Assembly (NCBI RefSeq): GCF_024362695.1
Contig: NC_065423.1
Location: 2,845,001-2,909,000 of the forward strand
Direction of reading: 5' to 3'
DNA length: 64,000 bases
Source of the DNA: Pectinophora gossypiella
Lineage: Eukaryota; Arthropoda; Insecta; Lepidoptera; Gelechiidae
A program made the translations under genes and the position numbers. Of the stretch, positions 1 through 10,000 are shown one piece after another. The stretch's first letter is position 1. Every line of letters starts with the position of its first letter. Below the pieces are notes generated by a model. That model was not told where the DNA came from. It searched no databases and saw nothing but the letters and a program-made list of their open reading frames with translations.

Positions 1-544
1 AATCATTTATGATCCAAACATGAATTCGAAAACAAATTCGATAATCGTTTAGGCCTATGCTGGATTCGAACCCGCGACCTCAAGTTAGAGGCAAGCGTTC
101 TACCAACTGGGCTACCACGGTTCTACCTAACAAACATATTTATAAAATAATCTTTCGAAAAAACCAGGATTAACTATTGCTATCCTAGGTATAATATTTA
201 CAAAATGGCTTTGCTTTACAATAATATTATGAATAATTTATTGTAGAAATATTATTATTAAACTTAAACCATAACATAAAAATATTTCAACGCCCATTAT
301 TATTATAAAAAACATTAGGTAGACTAAAAGCATAACATAAAAATACCTTATCATTTATAAAAACAATCCCACCCCCTTTAGAGCAGGAGGAGGTATGGAC
401 CATACTCCACCCACGCTGCCCCACTAGCTTGTTCTTGGGTTGGTGGAGATGTTTGTACGGTTAATAACCCAGGACCAACGGCTTAACTATACAGAAACCA
501 GGCAGAAATCCTGGGAACCACGTGATATCAATCATATATGATCC

Positions 545-828
545 TTTTTTTGACGTGACTTATCGTAGATTTGCCGCCGATGGCATTAACTACTTGGCCG
601 GACAAATGGGGAGTGCTGAAGGCTCTCACCCGGTACAGCGTTTAAGACAACAGGCCTGAGGGTGCCCAGTTGGGCGCGAACCTCGGCTCAGGGCGTCGTC
701 TGAGAGGAAAAATATTTGAAAGAATTAATCGATCCTAGTGGATCGATAGCGATAAGCGTTGATTGAGGGAAATCGTCGACCATGCCGGCGGGGTCGGTAT
801 CGGGGGATATAATATCCGAAATCCGAAT
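545..828 (-). mobile_element. Family D retroelement-like repeat
   Basis: A poly-T followed by GACGTGACTTATCGTAGA marks the reversed poly(A) end. The body contains GGCATTAACTACTTGGCCGG, CACCCGGTACAGCG and GATCGATAGCGATAAGCG. Eight related copies in both orientations occur in the window. Confidence 0.8.
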
Positions 829-1355
829 GTGTATTCATACTTATAAAGTTGAATTCAATGGTACGTATACCGAACCGGAATTCAAACCCGAGACACGCTC
901 TCCTTATGAAATTGAAAAGTTTTAAATGCTTATTCTTAAAAATAAAATATGAATGAATGAATGAGTATTTTATTCGCATAACAATTACAGAAATTGTGCT
1001 CGAAATACTGAAATAGAATAGTAAATGAATTTAACATGTAAAAAAATATTAATAAAGTTTGATAAAAATTTAAAAGAATAAAAAATTAAAAAGTATTGGA
1101 CCTAGGGTACTTAATAAATAAGCTTACATAAGTAGGTAGTTAGGTAGGTGATACTTAAGTTTTAAACTATTATTTTATAATTAAATTATCATTTAGATAT
1201 CTACTTTTATTTGTCTTAAGAATGGTACAATATTTTTTACAGATGGTCCGCATTTGATAGGTCTACATTTTTAGTTATTTTAATAATTACATGCATACCT
1301 AATAATAGTTTAAGTAAAAATAGACACATAAAAAACAGATCACATTAATACTTAC

Positions 1356-1517
1356 ATAAAGTTGAGATCTGGGTGGCCTATAGATAACATCGGGAACAAC
1401 TCCGTGCCTGACATAAGCGTCCTGTATACTTGCTATAACACTAACAATACCCATTAAAAAAACAACCATATATTTTAAATCACTCATCTTTTTAAAATAA
1501 AAGATATTCGAGTGCAA
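1356..1517 (-). CDS. PEBP-family protein, first exon only (gene continues off left edge)
   Basis: First coding exon of a phosphatidylethanolamine-binding protein. The preferred start is the ATG at 1487, which opens a 44-residue exon: a short polar start, a hydrophobic stretch (YMVVFLMGIVSVIAS) that looks like a cleavable signal peptide, then DAYVRHGVVPDVI, the N-terminal PEBP signature also present in the neighbouring gene at 15070-15240. An in-frame ATG at 1517 would add ten residues before the hydrophobic segment and is less likely. The exon ends at a good donor (TAT|GTAAGT, 1356), phase 0, the same phase as the first intron of the second PEBP gene. The later exons, carrying the DPDAPSR and GxHR motifs, are not in 1-1355, which is repeat DNA, so they must lie before position 1. 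The signal peptide suggests a secreted or luminal PEBP, unlike the usual cytosolic form. Paralogy with the gene at 7084-15240 is inferred from motif and splice phase. Confidence 0.75.
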
Positions 1518-1805
1518 ACGACTGACTTAGACGAACTAAAGAAAAAGACTGACCGTGTTTACGAACTTCCTAGCAAGACTACAAAGCTATTGCTTATAAA
1601 CTTATTTCTCTTGAAACCAAAATATTGTTAACTAGGTACTTATTGTTTCTTTTCGCGCCATTTAGCTCTTAAGTATTGGTCACAGTGAGCACTTAGTTCA
1701 GCGATTAAAGAAATTTTTATGGCAAAATGTTAAGGCGACTCTACATTTTGTTGGTGAATCACGGCGATTGCGTTTTGCATGCATTGTGGCCGTGTTAGTA
1801 GTGTA

Positions 1806-1947
1806 CAGTCATGAGCAATGTAATGTACTCACTTTAGGATTCTGTCGCACTAACGTATTTGACATTTAGTGAGACTTACAGTTCAATTTGTCAAAAAAGT
1901 TAATGTGACATGGTAACAAAGTGTATACATATTAATGCTTGTGACCG
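1806..1947. mobile_element. Family F MITE (TA target site)
   Basis: Termini CAGTCATGAGCA and, inverted, CGGTCACAAGCA, flanked by TA on both sides (1804-1805, 1948-1949). Internal TTTGTCAAAAAAGTTAATG is conserved among copies. Length and TA site suggest a Tc1/mariner-mobilised MITE. Confidence 0.78.
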
Positions 1948-2049
1948 TACCAAATATGTTTTGTCTATTATTTGTTTCTTCAATAAAGAAATTTAAATTA
2001 AGAATGTTTCTTAAGTTATTTTGTAAATGATGAAGCGATGAATTTAGCC

Positions 2050-2136
2050 TGAAAACGCGACGAATAATGACCGGAGCAGTTGACGAATAATGACCGGAGA
2101 AGGCGACGAATATGGCACAAGAAGGCAACAAATATG
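2050..2136 (+). repeat. Degenerate tandem repeat upstream of PEBP first exon
   Basis: Repeats of GACGAATAATGACCGGAG, decaying into GCGACGAATATGGCACAAGA and GGCAACAAATATGGC. About four imperfect units. Confidence 0.65.
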
Positions 2137-2639
2137 GCTGGTTCACAAAACGAACACACACACGACATTTTTCTTTTTTTTAATCTATTGCCTTGTGACT
2201 TAAAACCAACAGAAACCGTCTTCACTTACGTTTCACTATTTTTTTAGGTATTTAATAGATAGATAAGTTTATAAATAGGTATAAATAGGTGTTTCTCACA
2301 TAGCTCGACAATTGACGCACTGTGTAAAAAATAAATTAAAATTATGTTTTCGCACTACGAGTTTAGACCTGGCTTTATGGAAATATTTTTTACCTGGTTT
2401 GTGTCGCCTTCCGATGCGTGATAAGTACTAATTAGTTACCCACTACTGTTAGTCGACCACTAACGGGACTTTTAATAACTCCAACACACCGCATTCGTTA
2501 GGTAGCTAACTAGTAAACAGAAATACCGAGGTAGGTGTTGAAACCCGATAAAAAACGTTTTTGATACTTTAAAACTTATCGCGTTTGAAGAAAAAAAACG
2601 AATAAGTAGGTACTTAAATCACCTCGACCGTTGTAGTGG

Positions 2640-2940
2640 GGGAAATAGGAGCCATCGGTAAGGCAATGCAAGACGGAAGGGACAAGTCACAGGGACTGTA
2701 ACCTGGAACCTGACAGAGGGCAGCAGTAACTGTAAGTACTATTCAGAGGCGGAGGACAGGAGTCCTAGTATGGCTTTAAAGTAGACTACTCTGGACGCCA
2801 TCCCACTCGCGTCAGACAGAATACTGCGGCGCGGAAGGCAAGAGGGAAACCACTGCTCTATTTTTCCTAGAAAAGTAGCATGAAGAATGCTCTTGTCGAT
2901 GTCAACAAGAGCGTGGCTCTTAAATAAGTGATTATGACCT
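2640..2940 (+). repeat. Retroelement-derived repeat (copies at 55106-55385, 39842-39955)
   Basis: Shares GGTAAGGCAATGCA, GAACCTGACAGAGGGCAGCA, GGAGGACAGGAGTCCTAGTA and GGCAAGAGGGAAACCACTGC with 55106-55385. It ends in a GCGTGGCTCTTAAAT stretch with GATGATGA tails in other copies, like a LINE 3' UTR. Confidence 0.65.
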
Positions 2941-3337
2941 AAATCAAGGCACTTTATGCCGTTGGTACCGGCTTATCAGCCGTAAAAAAACACTTCTACC
3001 AACCCGTTTCCAGCTTTCTTTCTGTATAGCTTTCTTTCTACGCCCTAACACGGGTTCTAGTCCTGGCCGTGTCTAAAAAGTTTTCGACTTAATTTTATCT
3101 TTGTGAGTTTTCCTACGCACGGCTGCATGCTACCTATAAAAACAAAAATCATTCTACCTTTTAGTTATTAAGCACTTGATTAGCGTGTCAAAACTGTCTA
3201 TCAATAAACAATTCTTTTATCTAGCAAAAAACTACAATTGCAAACTACTTACAAGACAAAAGGATCGGTGGCCTCATCAATCTTATTGACGCCATGAACC
3301 AATTTCGCCTCATAAATACCGTGTCACGATATAACGG

Positions 3338-3640
3338 ACTCTTGTAGTGCAGTGGTTGAGCGTCGGGCTCACGATCCGGAGGTCCTGGGTTCAAATCCTG
3401 CTGAAGACATAATCACAAAAATCACTTTGCGATCCCTAATTTGATAAGGACTTCACAGGCCGATTGACCGAAAGTAAGATGGTCTGTGCTTCGGAAGACA
3501 CGTTAAGCCGTTGGTCCCGGTTACTACTTACTGTAGATACGTAGCCGTTACATGAGCCATATCAGGGACCCTTTGGCGGCTCAATAATAAACCCTGATAC
3601 CATGGTTGCTGAGGTTAGTCATCCACCTACTCAACCGATT
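3338..3640 (+). mobile_element. tRNA-derived SINE family A
   Basis: The head reads GTGCAGTGGTTGAGCG...GGGTTCAAATCC, matching pol III A and B boxes. The body runs through the CCTTTGGCGGCTCAATAAT-type segment to the end typical of this family. Confidence 0.75.
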
Positions 3641-4075
3641 ATCATGAAATTTTAAATAGTTAATGTCATTTGCGGGTGAAACAAAGAAAGTGATGCTGGA
3701 ATAAGGATTTTGTAGGCGCTGTCATAAAAAAAAATACCTATAACTTTTGAACGGCGTATCAACACGTTCTGATATTTCGACAAATTATAATTATACATTT
3801 TGTTGGTGATGCCTACTGGAAAACCGCTATCCTGGCATTGCCAAAAAAATGCTTGTAAATTTGTAACGGCAGATCGATAAATTCTGATATTTGGTGACAA
3901 ATTCTAGTCATTTTTCTGTGTAGTCAGAATCCCTATGCGTTATGGTGTCAGTGCTATGATAAGGGACACATCTGTGTACCAAATTTACCTGTTAATGTAA
4001 AGGGGCTGTGTCCTATCCAACAAGTTATGGAGTTTATGGAATGCAAAATGTGCCCGCCACCTACACGAGCTCATT

Positions 4076-4297
4076 GCACCATCCCCCTTTTATCTTCGGA
4101 CTTCCAGACGTACGGCCGGGTTCCATCCCTATTTGGTGGACATCCCACCTACTCGCACAAAGCGCTTCGCATCATCCTTCATTATGCGCACTGCTAGGGA
4201 GTGGAATTCTTTGCCGTCTTCTGTATTTCCGAATGCATATAACCCGGGTGCTTTCAAGACCAGAGTGAACAGGCACCTTCTGGGCGAGCGAGCTTGA
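4076..4297 (+). pseudogene. Non-LTR retrotransposon ORF2 C-terminal fragment (jockey-type)
   Basis: The frame ending TGA at 4295-4297 reads FHPYLVDIPPTRTKRFASS, then REWNSLPSSVFP, then FKTRVNRHLLGERA. This is the conserved 3' end of jockey-group reverse-transcriptase ORFs (R.WNSLP...F...FK..VN..L). No upstream reverse-transcriptase domain is seen, so it is a 5'-truncated copy. Confidence 0.7.
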
Positions 4298-4816
4298 TCT
4301 TAGGCCTCGTCAATGACTTCGGGCAACTCTGGGGCCCAGAGCAAACCCATCAAGGGTAAAAAAGGTAATGCGTATTTCATCTTTGTTACTGATCTGTCGG
4401 TACTTATTTCTGTAAAATGTTATGCAAGTAGGTAAGTGTATTATAAATATTATTGTACAAAATATAAACCAAGCAAAATGGCTATAAGTGCCTACCTACC
4501 TAGTATTTTTGTAAAAACTTATATGGAATATAAAACATCTTCGTATTTTAACGGTATAACCTTTTGAATAAACATATTAGACATGCACGTGCCATGAAAC
4601 TCACGTTTTCGCTTTTTTCAGTACTCAATACCACGGAGTAGAAGAAAGAAGTTAGAAGGACGTGAGCGGGAAACGCGCGCCATACAAGTATGAGCAAATA
4701 GTTCCTACTTTGCACTCCACTCTTCTGCAAACTACGACTTTCGGAGCTCCGCGATAGTACGTATATTAAAAGGTCGTCTTTATAACCCGTAGGATGATCG
4801 GGTATTTATCAAAAAA

Positions 4817-5130
4817 ATAGTCCAGTGGTTGAACGTTGTGCTCACGATCCGCAGGTCCCGGGTTCGAATCCCGGTGGGGACAAATCACAAAAACACTGCG
4901 ATCCCTAGTTTGGTCAGGACATTGCAGGCTGATCACCTGATTGACCAGAAGTAAAATGACCTGTGCTTCGGAAGGTACGTTAGGCTGTTGGTCCCGGTTA
5001 CTACTTACTGATGTAAATACGTAGTCGTTATTCGAGTCACGTCAAGGGCCTTTGGCGGCTCAATAATAATCCTGACATCAGAGTTGATGAGGTTGGTAAT
5101 CCACCTCTCAACCCACACGATAAGATTATT
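4817..5130 (+). mobile_element. tRNA-derived SINE family A
   Basis: tRNA-like head with CAGTGGTTGAACG and GGGTTCGAATCCCGG, then the family body, ending near ACCCACACGATAAG. Confidence 0.8.
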
Positions 5131-5330
5131 CTAACTCATAATGGTTTAAAACCTACTAGCGACCCGCCCCGGCTTCGCTCGGGCGCAATGCTGAGGAAAA
5201 AATGAAATTATTTACGACATTACATTATAAACCTCAAAAATAACAGTATTTCTCCACTATTTGATGTATGTGGATGTTATTATACATATGTATAAACCTT
5301 CCTCTTGAATCACTCTATCTATTAAAAAAA

Positions 5331-5507
5331 GTACATGCACTTCTCGCCAGCTATGTTAACAAAACCCGAGTAGTAGGTATAAAATTTATAACAAACATAG
5401 TATCACGCTTGAATCCCCGAAGGGGTGGGCAGAGTATACACACTCACTCCTCGTCAGCTATGGGTTTATATGGCACACAGAAAGCCCGGTGAAGCGTGGG
5501 TACTTAG
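5331..5507 (+). repeat. 177-bp direct duplication, copy 1
   Basis: Runs GTACATGCACTTCTCGCCAG to GAAGCGTGGGTACTTAG. It is matched by 6630-6806 with only a few differences. Confidence 0.8.
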
Positions 5508-5879
5508 CCTTTGGCGGCTCAATAATAATCCTGACATCAGAGTTGATGAGGTTGGTCATCCTTCCAGGCTTCCTCGGGCGCAATGCTGAGGAAAAAATGA
5601 AATTATTTACGACACTACCCAATAACAGTATTTCTCCACTATTTAATGTATGTGGATATTATTATACATATAAACCTTCCTCTTGAATCACTCTATCTAT
5701 TAAAAGAAACCGCATCAAAATTCGTTGCGTAGTTTTAAAGATTTAAGCGTACATAGGGACAGAAAATGCGACATAAATTAATAGTATTTGCAGAAACTGG
5801 AGCCTAAACTAGAATACCCTGTTATACTTAGATCTAAAAGGGGGTGAGGTCGACGTCGGCGCGTGATACTAATTGGTGC

Positions 5880-5894
5880 GGGGGGGGGGGGGGG
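5880..5894 (+). repeat. Poly-G run
   Basis: Fifteen consecutive G in the PEBP intergenic spacer. A mirrored poly-C run lies at 21480-21497. Confidence 0.95.
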
Positions 5895-6377
5895 ACTTAC
5901 CGCTCTAAATGTATTATTATTCTTTATTCTATAGCTAGAGGGTAAAAAAACAAATAATGAACGTGAAAATCTTTATTCGCACAGAAGACAAGTTTCCTTA
6001 AAATCTAATATCATAATGCAACGGCCTGGTAGCACTGATCGGATCAGTTAAACCAGCAACTTTTGGTTACAATTATATTGACCAATGTTTGCAACAAGCC
6101 TACAACTATACAAGCTTGTATTTCTGAGAACTCATTCAGTCTGAAAACAATATTATTTAAATGCTGTTGTTTAAAAATAAAAGGTAGAGTTATAGCCGGG
6201 AACTTCCTCGAATAGCTATAATATTTATAATTAATGTGATAAAAAAGCCTGTTTTCTTCATCAAGGTATTAAAACTGAAATTAAAACAAAAAGTTTTTAC
6301 ATTACAACGAACTGAGATTACTCGGCCTAAAGCGGAATTTCACTCAGCCTAAAGAAGCTTTTTTAATATATTTTAGT

Positions 6378-6484
6378 AGTCGTTACATGGGCCATGTCAG
6401 GGGCCTTTGGCGGCTCAATAATAACCCTGACACCAGGGTTGATGGGGTTGGTAATCCACCTCACAACCCACACGATAAGAATAT
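6378..6484 (+). mobile_element. SINE family A, 3' fragment
   Basis: Carries only the GCCTTTGGCGGCTCAATAAT to CACACGATAAGAA end of the family; the tRNA head is missing. A shorter fragment is at about 5505-5565. Confidence 0.65.
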
Positions 6485-6629
6485 AAATAAGTAGTTTTTT
6501 CTTAGTGACATGGTGATAAGAGTGAAGTGGCAGGGAAAAAGTTCAAAACAAGCCTCCTCCTATAAAGCGCAAAAAAATTCATCATCATCATCACACCTGT
6601 ATTCCCGAGGGGGTAGACAGAAGTGTATA

Positions 6630-6806
6630 GTACATGCACTTCTCGCCAGCTATGTTAACAAAACCCGAGTAGTAGGTATAAAATTTATAACAAATATAGT
6701 ATCACGCTAGAATCCCCGAAGGGGTGGGCAGAGTATACACACTCACTCCTCGTCAGCTATGGGTTTATATGACACACAGAAAGCTCGGTGAAGCGTGGGT
6801 ACTTAG
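6630..6806 (+). repeat. 177-bp direct duplication, copy 2
   Basis: Same ends as copy 1 at 5331-5507, 1.3 kb away. The flanks differ except for nearby SINE family A fragments. Confidence 0.8.
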
Positions 6807-7083
6807 TTATCATGCTCCTCTAATTATCCCAATGGGTAATATACTTGTGAGCTTATGTTATAATGTGGATGTACCGACCCATTTCTAGCAGCCACTTTTC
6901 CTTGGCTATACAGCACTTTTAGGAGTATATCTATATAAAAAAATACCATTCTAAATGTAACCATATAACCTGTTCAATAAAGATAGTTTTAAGTTAAAGT
7001 CTACCTCCAAATTGTATCGATGCTAAAATACTCCAGTATCCCAGATCCGTTGTAATGTAAACTAAGCTATGTATCGTCAGTAC

Positions 7084-10000
7084 TTAAGCTCCAAGTTGTT
7101 TGTAGAGTATGGGCACATAGTCGTCCCACTGCGCCTGGTAGAAATTGCCGGCAATAGGGTCGCCCAGGTTGTACTTCTTGGCGAATTTCGCGATGGAGAA
7201 TTTACCACGGTTGTCACCCGATCTGGAAGAATAGGAAGATATATAAAGTATTATTCCTTATTGTATGCTGCTCCATCCATCCATCCATCCATTGTATCCA
7301 TCTTTGGACTTCGTATCAACAGTGGCTGCAAGTTGTCTTTGATTACTTGTGGCTCTGCCCACCCCATTAGGGATTACGGGCGTGAGTTTATGTATGTGTA
7401 TGTATGTATGTATGTATGCTGCTGACCCGCCAAAGACCTCTTGCAAGGCCAGGAGCGGATCCAGTTATGTCAGGGGGGAAGGGGTCCACCAGGGGCCTGT
7501 TTCATAAGACTTACAATTGTAAATTACAATCACAATTTGATGTACATTGCGGAGTGTGTGATCACAAATATTTTGCAGTTTCAAATTAGCTACGCAATGA
7601 ACACCAAATTGTCGTTGTAATTTACAATTATAAGTTTTATGAAACAGGCCCCAGGTCGTCTCCATAGAGAATTAGATAAAATTGCAGTGGCCACCCATGA
7701 CCCAACCTGACGCCCAGGGGATAGGAGTCATGACCTCCATAATCCGCCCATGTGCAACACTCACGTAACTCATACTCATTCTCATTTATTCATACATAAA
7801 CATAAACTGCCTATATACGTCCCACTGCTGGGCACAGGCCTCCCCTCAATCAACCGGAGGGGGTATGGAGCATACTCCACCACGCTGCTCCACTGCAGGT
7901 TGGTGGTCTCATTTATTCATAAAAACACAAATGTTAACTTATAAATATCAAAGACTTATAGTTAGTACATACTTATATTAATGATGTCAACATATTATTT
8001 ATATATTATAGAATTCGTTTATGTCATAAAAAGCACGTTCAACAAGCCATTCTCTTAGTTTATTCTCAAACTTGAAATCGTTTTCACAATTTTTTAAGTC
8101 GGCAGGGATTTTATTGTAAATTTTTGGTTCAATAGCATGAATGCTTTTAGTTGATGTTCCCAGCTTGCACAAGGGCCGCATTAAGTCGGTTTTACTTCTA
8201 ATAGTGGCCATACACCATCCTTCCTATCGTCCAATCGGCATGACGCGATCGATTGGATCAAATCGAATTGACCGTATGTGGGCGTGGATTGGCATGTCCA
8301 ATCTATTTGACGGCTAGTTTCCAACTAGTCAAATCAGTTACTTTTTACTAAACGTCAAAACATGAAATTACTATTGAATTTGTATGAAAAAGCACACTGT
8401 GACGTCATAGAAAAACGTGATGAAATGTCGCACTTATTATTACATTTTTCTTGATTAAAATTCATAAATAAGTTAAATAGAAAGAAGTAAATGATTTTCG
8501 TTAGTTTTAGATCTGCCTTTATTTAGTAATCAGAATTTTATAATTTATCTTTGACCTAGTACACGACCCAATTCATGAAGCATGACTCACGTGTTGGTCA
8601 GCCTGGCCTCGTCGAAGCTGAGCTTGTTGGGTTGCTTATAGACAAGGAACACGTAGCGATGCAGGCCGGTGCCCTCAGGGGGGCCGGAGCCGACGTACGC
8701 GGAGAGGGTCTCGCCTGTCCCCACCTGGTTGCCTTGGATGTTGCCCACTAACCAGTGGTGCCATTCGCGGAACTTCGGGTCCTTGCGGGATGGCGCGTCG
8801 GGGTCTGGAACGAGAATAACTTGACGTCAGTACATGATTGGAAATCTGATTTCCAATCAGAGATTCCCTTTGGGAGCGTAGGTTCGTATCCTACCGACTG
8901 CGCCATGTGTTATAGGATGGGCGCGGTAATCAAACACGGGATCCAGATGGTGACTGCTTTATTATATCTCTGCATTCGAGGGTGATCACATAATAATTAA
9001 TTTCATTCTACCTAACATTTTAAGTATACCGCAGTACTTACGTCATAGAATAAGGAATAATGCTACGTATAGCACGGAAACTCTCCGCTCCCCACCAGCG
9101 GCTGAGCTAGGTTTACCTCACCCTCTCGGTCATACTTTCGTCTACGGCTTTAGACGTCACACATATAGATGCGCGTGTACTGTACAGTCATGAGCAATAT
9201 AATGTAGGTACCCACTTTAGGACTCTGTCGTACTAACATATTGTACATTTAGTGAGACTTACAGTTCAATTTGTCAAAAAAGTTAATGTGACATGGTACC
9301 AAAGTGTATACATATTAATGCTCGTGACCGTACGATAACCTCAATGTGTAGTGTCTGTGTAACACAAGGTTTTTTGTATGAAGTGACCGAAACGTTTAAG
9401 TATAGAATAAATATATAACATAACAAACTCATGACTATATCCCAATTGGGGTAGTCAGCGGTAAATCCATCACAAGATGAACTAAGTACCCACATCTCTC
9501 AGACTTTCTGTTAGAGCAAGTCCATTTAATGTGACTAACCAACTTTTGACAAAACCACGAATCCTATGCGAATAAATGTTTTGAATTTAGATTTTTAAAA
9601 TTTCAGTATTTTATCTCAGCTCGGGAGGTGTCTGAGGCAGACCCCGTGCAGAATGGCCGTGAGCAACATCGGGTTTAAAACTGTCATGGCCGAAAACTTG
9701 AAGGAAAAACCAAGTGTATCTATGATGACCAACGTAAAGGTGGAGAGCCGTATCGCCATCTTTAACGCTCGGGACTATCGTATTAGTGAAATCTGCTAAG
9801 ATAAATTAACAACTCATTGGTACAGCCTCCGTGGTCTAGTAGTTAGAGCGTTAGGCTCACGATCTGGAGGTCCGGGTTCGATTCCCGATGGAGACATTGT
9901 CGAAATCACTTTGTGAGACTGTCCTTTGTTTGGTAAGGACTTTCCGAAAATTGACAAGTAGCCAATTAAATAGACATTTCACTAGTATACAACCCTTTTA

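Larger units (their letters stand above)
1518..7083. other. Spacer between the two PEBP genes
   Basis: Contains the repeats listed separately: a MITE at 1806, tandem units near 2050, SINEs at 3338, 4817 and 6378, a LINE tail at 4076, and the 177-bp duplication. The rest (about 2230-2640, 3010-3330, 3650-4070, 4300-4810, 5700-6370) is AT-rich with no supportable gene. Confidence 0.7.

Noticed and set aside
3338..3420. tRNA genes (here and at 4817, 9822, 20418, 28677, 43313, 45801, 54840, 62330)
   Set aside because: All have A and B boxes but continue into the same SINE bodies, with head sequences diverged from a foldable cloverleaf.
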